Assembly (NCBI GenBank): GCA_016869695.1
Contig: VGDN01000029.1
Coordinates: forward strand, 1-10,141
From: Alphaproteobacteria bacterium
Lineage (GTDB): Bacteria > Pseudomonadota > Alphaproteobacteria > Rickettsiales > UBA1997
Reading direction: 5' to 3'
DNA length: 10,141 bases
Part shown: in pieces, positions 1 to 10,141 of the stretch
How the letters are laid out: every line of letters begins with the position of its first letter
Position numbering within the stretch: position 1 is the stretch's first letter
The notes under the pieces: model-generated
Seen by the model: only the letters and a program-made list of their open reading frames with translations
Database searches by the model: none
What the model was told of the DNA's origin: nothing
Program-made: the position numbers and the translations under genes

Positions 1-157
1 CCAACAAATCCGCGCCAAGATTTTTCTGAAAAATTTTTTTAATGATTCCGTAAGCAAGCGGCACGCCACCAATGGCAATGATTACGAGAAGAGGAAGGTT
101 AGAGTCGAAAATGAAATGCAGAGCGATGGCAAGGAGGGAGAGGAGGGAGAGAGTCAT
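1..157 (-). CDS. Heavy-metal P-type ATPase, N-terminal fragment (runs off left edge)
   Basis: Only the first 52 codons are present. Reading leftwards from an ATG at 157-155, the product starts with a hydrophobic segment (about residues 2-18), a second hydrophobic segment (about 21-38) containing GGVPLAYGIIKKIF, and then NLGADLL at 46-52. The order hydrophobic pair, G-G-x-P-L, basic loop, then G-A-D-L-L matches the start of the membrane region of ZntA/CadA-like P1B ATPases, which pump heavy metals out of the cytoplasm. No N-terminal metal-binding domain (GMTCxxC) precedes it, so this would be a short form. The start overlaps the stop of the flavin-reductase gene as ATGA, so it is probably the third gene of that operon and translationally coupled to it. 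The phosphorylation site DKTGT and the CPC-type membrane motif lie outside the window, so metal specificity cannot be read. Family call is likely, substrate unknown. Confidence 0.65.
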   Translation of the reverse strand, partial: MTLSLLSLLAIALHFIFDSNLPLLVIIAIGGVPLAYGIIKKIFQKNLGADLL

Positions 158-705
158 GAAGCGTTAAAATTGCCACCAAAAAACACTAGCGGTTTGCCGT
201 GATTAATTTTGCCAAAATCGAGAATTTCTCCGATGATGATGTGATGGTCGCCACACTTGATGATGCGCTGTTTCTTACACTCGAAGAAAGCCAGAGAATT
301 TTGAAAAATTGGATTGCCTTTTTGACCAAGAAAATAGGGCTCAACTCCCCATTTTTTAGAATTTCTGGGAGTGGCAAAAGCCTGCGCTAGATCAAGCTGT
401 TCTTGGCTCAAGACATTGAGTGAGAAGTAACGATTCTTTTTGAAGAGCTTGAGATTAGTCGATTTATTGTAGATGCAGAAGGAGACCAGTGGTGGGTTGA
501 GAGAGACTGAGGTAAATGAATTAATCGTCATTCCAAAAAATTCGGTGGCGAAAATTTTCTTAATTTTTTCCAGGAAACTATGCTCAGAAAATTCTCCGGA
601 GAGAAATCTTTGGGCGAAAAAATTTTCCGCTAAAAAGTTTCTTCGTCGCGCGCAGGCAATGATTACGCCGGTGGTGAAGAGTCCTAATGTTTCGCGAAGT
701 TGCAT
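154..705 (-). CDS. Flavin-reductase-like FMN-binding split-barrel protein with N-terminal insertion
   Basis: The 183-residue product carries the landmarks of the flavin reductase-like family: an N-terminal ETLGLFTTGVIIACA, then FGMTINSFTSVSLNPPLVSF (57-76), SLNVLSQEQ (95-103), AFATPRNSKKW (109-119), an F-x-C pair at 141-143, and CGDHHIIIGEI (151-161). In the family the GMT-x-x-S-F-x-S-V-S and GDH motifs contact FMN, and members use NAD(P)H to reduce flavin, often for a partner monooxygenase; none is visible here. Between TTGVIIACA and FGMT there are about 38 extra residues (20-57), rich in Phe, Lys and Arg, where relatives usually have roughly ten. The reading frame is intact through it. The gene starts 5 bases after the tgt stop with no Shine-Dalgarno, and its TGA overlaps the ATPase start. 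Family confident; reaction partner unknown. Confidence 0.85.
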   Translation of the reverse strand: MQLRETLGLFTTGVIIACARRRNFLAENFFAQRFLSGEFSEHSFLEKIKKIFATEFFGMTINSFTSVSLNPPLVSFCIYNKSTNLKLFKKNRYFSLNVLSQEQLDLAQAFATPRNSKKWGVEPYFLGQKGNPIFQNSLAFFECKKQRIIKCGDHHIIIGEILDFGKINHGKPLVFFGGNFNAS

Positions 706-710
706 TTGAT

Positions 711-2378
<1,668 letters not shown>

Positions 2379-2382
<4 letters not shown>

Positions 2383-2866
2383 CCAAATCCCTTTCGCAGA
2401 AATTTTTCTTCCACCTACTCACGATTTTGCTCGTCATCATCAATGTAATTGATATCAATGTTGCCAGGGCTTCAGAGCTAATACCACTCTTCGATTTAAT
2501 GGCAGTTTTTTACTTCACGATTTTCAAAAATATTTTTGGTATCGGCTTTATTGTTCTGCTTGGCATTTGGAACGACGCACTCAGTGGAAACCCGCTCGGC
2601 GCAACATCTCTTTGCTACATCCTTCTCACCAAATTTTTCCTTCTATTAGACAGCAGGATGTTGCTACGTGACAACTTCAATCACATCCTGCAACAATTTG
2701 TGCTTTTCTGTTTTTTGTTTTTGTTAATGAAGTGGGTGATTTTGTCGGCGCTTGGCGGAATGTCTTATTCGTTGATCCCACTGTTTGTGCAGCTCATTCT
2801 CTCTTCGGTTGTTTATGTTTTTATGCATCGCTTCTTCGATTTTCTTAGTGAAAGACTGGACCATTA

Positions 2867-2867
<1 letters not shown>
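2379..2867 (+). CDS. mreD: Rod shape-determining protein MreD
   Basis: The 162-residue, strongly hydrophobic product has about five membrane segments (roughly 9-28, 38-62, 74-91, 103-124 and 129-150). The family pattern is present: P36-L-F-D in the second segment region, then GIWNDALSGNPLGATSL (62-78), corresponding to the conserved G-x-x-x-D-x-x-x-G-x-P-L-G of MreD. MreD is an inner-membrane part of the elongasome, working with MreB, MreC, RodA and PBP2 to direct lateral-wall synthesis. It begins inside the stop of the CcmG-like gene (ATGA) and its TAA overlaps the mrdA ATG by one base (TAATG), so all three are probably co-translated. mreB and mreC, its usual upstream neighbours, are absent here. 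Length is normal. No Shine-Dalgarno is seen at the start. Confidence 0.85.
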
Positions 2868-6189
<3,322 letters not shown>

Positions 6190-6193
6190 TTTC

Positions 6194-6278
6194 TGGATTG
6201 CCGCGCCAAGCTGTGCTTGGTTCCTAATGACAAACAGGTAATGCGTCATTGCGAAGGGCAAAGCGACAAGGCAATCCA
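6194..6278. repeat. Palindromic (MITE-like) intergenic repeat between atpD and atpC
   Basis: An 85-bp imperfect inverted repeat. The outer arms are TGGATTGCC (6194-6202) and GGCAATCCA (6270-6278), nine perfect pairs; inner arms AATGAC (6226-6231) and GTCATT (6245-6250) give six more. The left arm also holds its own small hairpin, CCAAGC/GCTTGG (6206-6211, 6215-6220). The TGGATTGCC...AATGAC layout resembles dispersed palindromic repeats known from Rickettsiales and some other proteobacteria. In mRNA it would fold as a branched stem ending 15 bases before the atpC start, where it could affect translation or differential stability. There is no transposase gene in it. Confidence 0.8.
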
Positions 6279-6293
6279 CCTACCAACGAACAA

Positions 6294-6545
6294 ATGTCGA
6301 ACCTCAAACTCGAAATAATCTCCCAGGAAGGAATTATTTTTAACGGCGAATGCCACATGGCTGTCGTACCTTCGGCAGCTGGGGATATTGGCTTCATGCA
6401 TGATCACGAATCAGTGATTGCGTTGTTGCGTGAGGGGGTGGTGTCGATTTACAGCGAGAAAAATGAACTGGTTAAATCCGTGGACGTGAAGCGTGGATCA
6501 GTAGAGATGAAGGATAGTGATAAATTGCTGGTATTGGTTGATTAA
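6294..6545 (+). CDS. atpC: F1F0 ATP synthase subunit epsilon, short form
   Basis: The 83-residue product matches the N-terminal beta-sandwich of epsilon: LKLEIISQEGIIFNGECHMAVVPSAAGDIGFMHDHES at 4-40 in sequence order, then ALLREGVVSIY (43-53), SVDVKRGSVEM (62-72) and LLVLVD at the end. This domain sits on the gamma subunit and the c-ring. The usual C-terminal two-helix domain (about 45-50 residues), which regulates ATPase activity in many bacteria, is absent: the frame ends directly after LVLVD. Similar short epsilons exist in some lineages, so it need not be broken. ATG 6294 is chosen because the frame upstream runs into the inverted repeat and gives untypical residues. No Shine-Dalgarno precedes it. 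Probably co-transcribed with atpD. Confidence 0.92.
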   Translation: MSNLKLEIISQEGIIFNGECHMAVVPSAAGDIGFMHDHESVIALLREGVVSIYSEKNELVKSVDVKRGSVEMKDSDKLLVLVD

Positions 6546-6553
6546 ATTTCTCC

Positions 6554-6583
6554 TTGCACTTCTGGAAAGTAAAATAATATCAT
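6554..6583 (+). promoter_or_regulatory. Candidate promoter for a small RNA downstream of atpC
   Basis: TTGCAC (6554-6559) and TATCAT (6578-6583), 18 bases apart, begin 8 bases after the atpC stop; an alternative -10 is TAATAT at 6575-6580 with a short 15-base spacer. TTGCAC is the same -35 hexamer as in the atpD candidate. No plus-strand gene lies downstream before the terminator, which is why a non-coding transcript is proposed. Confidence 0.35.
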
Positions 6584-6589
6584 ACTCAC

Positions 6590-6695
6590 ACACCACACTC
6601 AATCTCAAATAGAGCTGTTAACGATTTCACCTCCACTCAAAACCAAATGGCGTGTGTGTAGCCCCTGAGATCAAGGTCCCAGGGGCTTCTTATTT
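6590..6695 (+). ncRNA. Possible small structured RNA of about 105 nt, unknown family
   Basis: The interval between the promoter candidate and the terminator has its own structure. CACACAC (6587-6593) can pair perfectly with GTGTGTG (6652-6658), enclosing a largely single-stranded loop. In that loop TCACCTCC (6627-6634) is identical to the core of the 3' end of 16S rRNA, that is, an anti-Shine-Dalgarno sequence. A strong hairpin terminator follows at once. Anti-Shine-Dalgarno loops are known from several alphaproteobacterial trans-acting sRNAs. I could not match it to tmRNA, 6S, SRP or RNase P RNA. The alternative is simply the 3' untranslated region of atpDC. Note that the putative 5' arm lies close to or slightly upstream of the expected transcription start, so the stem depends on the exact start. 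Confidence 0.3.
6660..6695 (+). terminator. Rho-independent terminator (atpDC and/or small RNA)
   Basis: AGCCCCTG (6660-6667) pairs with CAGGGGCT (6680-6687), eight perfect mostly G-C pairs, and can extend past one A-C mismatch by GA/TC around a six-base loop. It is followed by the T-rich tail TTCTTATTT. On the minus strand the hairpin is followed by ACACACAC rather than T, so it terminates plus-strand transcription, just before the convergent osmC-like gene ends. Confidence 0.72.
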
Positions 6696-6697
6696 GC

Positions 6698-7105
6698 TTA
6701 GAAATTAAAACTTACAGTCTTTTTTAAATCGGGATGAAGGCTTAAAGCCACCGGACATGAATAAGCTGCGTCTTGTAAAATCTGTCTTTGTTCTTTACTA
6801 AAATCATTAGGGGCAAAATTAAGCTCGATGATCACCTCAGCAATTTTGCGTGGATTAGTCGTCATGATTTTTGTTACATCACACTTCAGGTCATCAATCC
6901 TTAACTTACACTGGTTGGCGGCAATTCCCATGACGGTAATCATGCAAGTTGCAAGTGAGGTGGTGAGCAAATCAGTTGGCGAAAAAGCCTCACCCTTTCC
7001 TTCATTGTCAAGTGGTGCGTCTGTTATTAATTGACTACCCGATTTTACGTGAACTGACTCAGTTCTAAGCTCGCCTAGATATTTTGTTTTGATGGTAATG
7101 CTCAT
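6698..7105 (-). CDS. OsmC/Ohr-family thiol peroxidase-like protein
   Basis: The 135-residue product has the OsmC fold pattern: an N-terminal strand region, PTDLLTTSLATCMITVMG (43-60) with the first conserved Cys54 at the start of the long helix, and YSCPVALSL (115-123) with the second, Cys117. In OsmC/Ohr enzymes these two cysteines form the redox centre that reduces organic hydroperoxides using lipoyl or other thiols in the cytoplasm. Length is normal for the group. Extra cysteines occur at 66 and 75. It most resembles the OsmC/YhfA-like general branch; whether it is true Ohr cannot be settled by eye. Its ATG overlaps the stop of the upstream EamA gene (ATGA), so the two are co-translated on the minus strand. 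No Shine-Dalgarno is seen. Confidence 0.88.
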   Translation of the reverse strand: MSITIKTKYLGELRTESVHVKSGSQLITDAPLDNEGKGEAFSPTDLLTTSLATCMITVMGIAANQCKLRIDDLKCDVTKIMTTNPRKIAEVIIELNFAPNDFSKEQRQILQDAAYSCPVALSLHPDLKKTVSFNF

Positions 7106-7983
7106 ATTTGACTAAGAATTAGAGTTAAAATTCCAAACGCCGTGATGGCAATTCCAGCAAATTCACGCTTGCTGTGTTTCTCTCCGAGATGAAGTGAAAT
7201 CAGCACCGCAATCACTAATTCAATCTGTCCCACCGCTTTTACATAGATTACGTTACCGATCGCGAAGGCAATGAACCAAAAGATCGAACCGATGAGGCTA
7301 AGAATGCTCATCTTCAAAAAAGAGAGTTTGTTCTCGGTAGCGATCATGCTTAGCAAGTCTTTGCGTAAGCGGTTCTGCAGGGATTTGATCGTGATGAAAA
7401 ACAGGTTTTGAAAAAAAACTACAAAGCACAAATCAGTGATTCCCGCCTCTACATTGCTGTATCCAAGCAGCTTCATCTCTTCCGTGCCAAACTTAATCCC
7501 AAAAGCAGAAATCGAAAAAGCCAGTCCGGATAAAGCCCCAAAAAATGCCCCTTTATCAAGCCCGGTTTTTTTGGTTAGTGAGATGTTCGACATCAAAATC
7601 ATTCCAATACTCGTCACCAAAATCGCCGCGATGCCCGTCAGCGAAACATCCTGATTAAATAGCAACACACCAAGCAGAAGCGATTGCAGCACCTCGGTTT
7701 TGAAGAAGGCGATACCAACGCTAAAATTTTTCGAGCTCATGACCTTAAGCAGAAAAAAATTTCCGGCGATTTGGCAAATGGCAGTGACCAAGCAGTAACA
7801 CACAAATTTTCCACTTGCTTGCGGAAGAGTGTAAATAATGGTCGCGATCGCTAGCGGTAGTGGTAAAATAAATCGTGACCACGAGACGGTCAGCGCATCT
7901 AATTTTTTATTTAAACTTCTTTGCTCGAGATTGCGTAAGCTTTGTATTGTTGCCCCGAGCAGGGTTAGGATAATCCAAGACAT
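7102..7983 (-). CDS. EamA-family (drug/metabolite transporter superfamily) permease
   Basis: The 293-residue product is almost wholly hydrophobic and fits the ten-helix, two-repeat EamA design: helices in about residues 1-130, a polar loop with KKTGLDKG (138-145), then a second repeat beginning GAFFGALSGLAFSISAFGIKFG (positions 145-166). The C-terminal part QIELVIAVLISLHLGEKHSKREFAGIAITAFGILTLIL (253-290) matches the E-x-x-x-A-x-x-x-x-x-x-x-x-G-E...G...I-x-x-G-I pattern of the family's last two helices. Such inner-membrane proteins export or import amino acids, nucleotide sugars or other metabolites; Rickettsiales use relatives to take host metabolites, but no substrate can be read here. The ATG at 7983 overlaps the start of the divergent transglutaminase gene. 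It is the first gene of a pair with osmC. Confidence 0.88.
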   Translation of the reverse strand: MSWIILTLLGATIQSLRNLEQRSLNKKLDALTVSWSRFILPLPLAIATIIYTLPQASGKFVCYCLVTAICQIAGNFFLLKVMSSKNFSVGIAFFKTEVLQSLLLGVLLFNQDVSLTGIAAILVTSIGMILMSNISLTKKTGLDKGAFFGALSGLAFSISAFGIKFGTEEMKLLGYSNVEAGITDLCFVVFFQNLFFITIKSLQNRLRKDLLSMIATENKLSFLKMSILSLIGSIFWFIAFAIGNVIYVKAVGQIELVIAVLISLHLGEKHSKREFAGIAITAFGILTLILSQI

Positions 7984-7984
7984 G
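7981..7984. other. Shared CATG: overlapping divergent start codons of the permease and transglutaminase genes
   Basis: As at 1824-1827, one CATG holds both ATGs: 7983-7981 for the permease (minus) and 7982-7984 for the transglutaminase (plus). The plus-strand start is strongly supported by a classical signal peptide starting there; the minus start gives a family-typical EamA N-terminus (MSWIILTLLGA). There is no intergenic DNA between them. Confidence 0.75.
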
Positions 7985-9298
7985 AAAAAATTTCTCTATT
8001 TTGCTCTGATTTTCTTTACGACTTCAGCGCACGCCGATTTAGCAATCTCTAACTGGCATGAGGTTATTCAAGTTACAAAAAGCGGAAGAAGGTCGACTGT
8101 TACAATCGCGGCACAAGTTAAGGATATCCCACAAAATCAAGCAATGACTGGCTTTAGCATTGGCTTTGATGAGAAACGAAAAATTAACATTACGAATGTT
8201 CTGGTCGATGATCAGCTGGTGAAATATGGGGTCGAAGAAAATGAACTGAAGATCACTTTTAATCACCGCAAAACCACCGGCGCGTTACTCTCAATCAAAT
8301 TTACCTGCGAAGAAGAATATGACGAAACCAAGATAAATCCTTACTTGCGGCAGGAATTGGTTTACGTCCCGGGATTCGCTGCTGGCGCTATTGCAACGGT
8401 GATTATTAATTTTCCTGGTTTTGAGTTAACCACCTTTAATCCCAACGCAATCGTGAGTGGAGACAGTCTGACATATGTCGGTCCGGTGTCAAAGGCTGGG
8501 TTGAGAGAAATAGTAAAACTTACCCGCAGCAGTGAGTCGTGGTTAGTTACGGTGAACACAAAAATCAGCGCGCAGAATCAACTGGGAAACCTATCGGTTA
8601 AGATGCCAAAATATTTCCAAACTAATCGTCAACGAGTGCAGCAATCATCAATCGATTTTAATCCCACTCCGATCGCTACTGAAAAAAAAGACGAAGAGAG
8701 CTCCGCCCATTTCAGGCTCAGCGGCAGCGAACTGACGATCAGAAATTCGGCAAGTATCTTTACCGGCAAGAAGTGGCGAGGGCGGGTCTTTCGTAATACC
8801 CTGGATTACAATAAAGTGAGCAAGGAAGAGAGCGACTTGTTAACCCCGATCCTTTGGCAAATCAGAAGCGATGGAAAATATGGCGCTCTGCCTCTCCACG
8901 TGGCCATCGGCAAGTTTGTGCATGACACGCTGGAATATGATCTAAGCTACTTAAACCAGAGGCCGAGCCTGCAAGATATTCTAAAAAACAAGGCAGGAGT
9001 CTGCACCGAATTCGCCAGGCTTTACGATGCGCTTGCGCGCGTTGCCGGCATTCCGTCGCTAGTGATCGATGGCGTCGCCTGTGGCGAATATGACAAATGC
9101 CAAGGCCACAGCTGGAACATGATTTTTTATGATAATTCTTGGATTGAAGTTGATCCGACTTGGGAGTTGATGTCTGGCACCGTCTCCTCGTCGCATGTTT
9201 ACGTCAATGATGACGGCAAGGGCAAAATACAAATCCAATATCCCGCTAGCGCTGGTAGGGTCGAAATGAAGATGGATTTGGTAATGGAGGTGCTGTAG
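7982..9298 (+). CDS. Exported transglutaminase-like (papain-fold) protein
   Basis: The 438-residue product starts with a clear signal peptide, MKKFLYFALIFFTTSAHA, with a likely cut after Ala18 (AHA-DL), so it acts in the periplasm or outside. Residues about 20-270 are beta-rich with no motif I recognise. The transglutaminase core is at about 300-400: a helix VAIGKFVHDTLEYDLSY (307-323), then AGVCTEFARLYDALARVAGIP (338-358) with Cys341, GHSWNMIFY with His376, and WIEVDPTW with Asp391. That is a complete Cys-His-Asp triad, so it should be active as a cysteine protease, peptidase or amide transferase; true crosslinking is rare in bacterial members. ATG 7982 is chosen because it begins the signal peptide; an in-frame extension upstream would lie antisense to the permease. 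AGGA precedes it by 11 bases. A hypothetical coiled-coil gene follows 34 bases on. Confidence 0.9.
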   Translation: MKKFLYFALIFFTTSAHADLAISNWHEVIQVTKSGRRSTVTIAAQVKDIPQNQAMTGFSIGFDEKRKINITNVLVDDQLVKYGVEENELKITFNHRKTTGALLSIKFTCEEEYDETKINPYLRQELVYVPGFAAGAIATVIINFPGFELTTFNPNAIVSGDSLTYVGPVSKAGLREIVKLTRSSESWLVTVNTKISAQNQLGNLSVKMPKYFQTNRQRVQQSSIDFNPTPIATEKKDEESSAHFRLSGSELTIRNSASIFTGKKWRGRVFRNTLDYNKVSKEESDLLTPILWQIRSDGKYGALPLHVAIGKFVHDTLEYDLSYLNQRPSLQDILKNKAGVCTEFARLYDALARVAGIPSLVIDGVACGEYDKCQGHSWNMIFYDNSWIEVDPTWELMSGTVSSSHVYVNDDGKGKIQIQYPASAGRVEMKMDLVMEVL

Positions 9299-9332
9299 GA
9301 ATTACAAATTTGGGTAACTAATTTTTGAAAAA

Positions 9333-9893
9333 ATGACCAAACCATCTACCGAAAAATCACCGCAAGAAACCGCAAAAATTTTAATGGAGATCGAGAAGAA
9401 AAGTCGGTTGGAGTTTGTTAAAGATCCAGGGAAAGCCTTTGAGTTGTTGGATGAGTTTCACAAAGAGCACAAAAATAATCCGGAGATAAAACAGAAAATC
9501 GAAGCCCTGATTAAAGAGCTTGGTGAGAAATTGGGGTTGCTACGAGAGCAGGAAAAGAAACTAGCGGAGAAAAAGCCAGAGCCGAAGTTGACGGGTGACG
9601 AACGTCCAAAAACTCCCGAAGAAAAACTCAAAGAAAGCCGAGAGAAAGTTGATGATGCTTTGAAAGAAATCGCTAAAAAACCCGGTAATGAAATTGATGA
9701 GAAGGCCGGGGTAATGCGTATCCAAGACCCAGAAGATGTGAAGAAGGTTGCTGCGCATTTAAGGGAAGTTTACGACCACTTCGCCGAGTTGGGTTTTGAT
9801 GTTCACAAGAAAAAAACTAAGCAGGGCGCAGAGTTTTTTGCGATCGAGTTTCCGGACAGCTACAAAGGCAATCGTGACGTGCTGACAAAGTGA
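9333..9893 (+). CDS. Hypothetical highly charged coiled-coil protein
   Basis: I do not recognise this 186-residue protein. It has no signal peptide or membrane segment. Residues about 8-125 are dominated by Lys and Glu and should form long helices or coiled coils (KIEALIKELGEKLGLLREQE around 55-74), with a Pro-rich break (KKPEPKLTGDERPKTPEEK, about 79-98). A different, more globular stretch follows: MRIQDPEDVKKVAAHLREVY (128-147) and GFDVHKKKTKQGAEFFAIEF (154-173). There is no Shine-Dalgarno before ATG 9333. The TGA at 9891 seems premature: read one base later, the frame carries on as sensible sequence (EDEIKTALGLLLEMRKTG), suggesting a frameshift or a sequence error. It sits 34 bases after the transglutaminase gene and is probably in its transcript. 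Function unknown. Confidence 0.7.
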   Translation: MTKPSTEKSPQETAKILMEIEKKSRLEFVKDPGKAFELLDEFHKEHKNNPEIKQKIEALIKELGEKLGLLREQEKKLAEKKPEPKLTGDERPKTPEEKLKESREKVDDALKEIAKKPGNEIDEKAGVMRIQDPEDVKKVAAHLREVYDHFAELGFDVHKKKTKQGAEFFAIEFPDSYKGNRDVLTK

Positions 9894-9930
9894 GGATGAG
9901 ATCAAAACAGCTCTTGGTCTGTTACTAGAA

Positions 9931-10141
9931 ATGCGCAAAACTGGTGAGAAAAAAACATCTCTTCATTCCTCAATAATCGGCTCACAAACCAAGGAGGAAT
10001 TGGCTGAGGAAAAGAAGAGGTTGGCGGGGGAGATTACTAATAAAAAACAGCCTTTGCTGATTTACATTGCCGAAAGTGATCACGCAGATGCGACTTACGG
10101 ATCACTGGCTGAGCAGCTCATTAACGAATCAAAGAAATCCG
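9931..10141 (+). CDS. Hypothetical ORF, partial at right edge; probable continuation of the upstream coiled-coil gene
   Basis: From ATG 9931 the frame stays open for 70 codons to the window edge. It is charged at first (KEELAEEKKRLAGEI, residues about 21-35) and then has a strand-like PLLIYIAESDHADATYGSLA and a helix. The same frame is open from 9886, and the codons before the ATG (EDEIKTALGLLLE, from 9892) look as protein-like as those after it, with no other ATG, GTG or TTG start. This suggests that the true gene is one longer ORF from 9333, split by one extra base near 9891. A separate gene starting at 9931 would have no Shine-Dalgarno. No family recognised. Confidence 0.5.
   Translation, partial: MRKTGEKKTSLHSSIIGSQTKEELAEEKKRLAGEITNKKQPLLIYIAESDHADATYGSLAEQLINESKKS

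Noticed and set aside
6249..6293. Possible extension of AtpC upstream of 6294
   Set aside because: It translates the right arm of the palindromic repeat and does not resemble epsilon.
6647..6661. Tiny ORF (M-A-C-V-stop) just before the terminator, possible leader peptide
   Set aside because: No plus-strand gene lies beyond the terminator to be attenuated, and four codons is expected by chance.
6546..6697. Standard structural RNA (tmRNA, 6S, SRP, RNase P) in the convergent gap
   Set aside because: Length and motifs do not fit any of them; in particular no SRP-type GGAAG/AGCAG core is present.
7838..7981. In-frame extension upstream of the transglutaminase
   Set aside because: It is antisense to the permease and would place the signal peptide internally.

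Overview
The window looks like bacterial chromosome from an alphaproteobacterium, probably a Rickettsiales-like or other host-associated lineage. The evidence is the strongly alphaproteobacterial/mitochondrial-type F1 beta subunit, a CcmG-type thioredoxin, a class-B PBP2 with alphaproteobacterial motifs, a short palindromic repeat built on TGGATTGCC...GGCAATCCA of the kind I associate with Rickettsiales intergenic regions, and very compact gene packing. The lineage is an inference from residues I recognise, not from a database search. Almost no gene has a convincing Shine-Dalgarno sequence.

Layout. (1) 1-1826, minus strand: a tight operon read right to left, tgt (queuine tRNA-ribosyltransferase), a flavin-reductase-like protein, then the first 52 codons of a probable heavy-metal P-type ATPase that runs off the left edge. 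(2) 1825-4663, plus strand: a CcmG/TlpA-like membrane thioredoxin, mreD and mrdA (PBP2), joined by 4-base and 1-base overlaps. (3) 4765-6545, plus strand: atpD and atpC, separated by an 85-bp imperfect inverted repeat. AtpC is a short form with only the beta-barrel domain. (4) 6546-6697: a 152-bp convergent gap with a promoter-like element, a possible structured small RNA containing an anti-Shine-Dalgarno-like stretch, and a clear hairpin terminator. (5) 6698-7983, minus strand: an EamA-type DMT permease followed by an OsmC-family protein, overlapping by 4 bases. (6) 7982-9298, plus strand: an exported transglutaminase-like protein with a complete Cys-His-Asp triad. (7) 9333-10141, plus strand: an unrecognised, highly charged coiled-coil protein that seems to continue in another frame after its stop, and runs off the right edge.

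Functional themes are cell-wall elongation (MreD, PBP2), redox/cytochrome c maturation (CcmG-like), ATP synthesis (AtpD/AtpC), tRNA modification (Tgt), peroxide/thiol stress (OsmC), transport (EamA, P-type ATPase) and an envelope transglutaminase. The most distinctive structural feature is that both divergent gene pairs start on a shared CATG tetranucleotide (1824-1827 and 7981-7984): the two start codons overlap and there is no intergenic DNA at all, so each promoter and leader must lie inside the opposite gene. I see no CRISPR array, tRNA, rRNA, transposase or phage gene, and no stretch over 300 bases without a gene.
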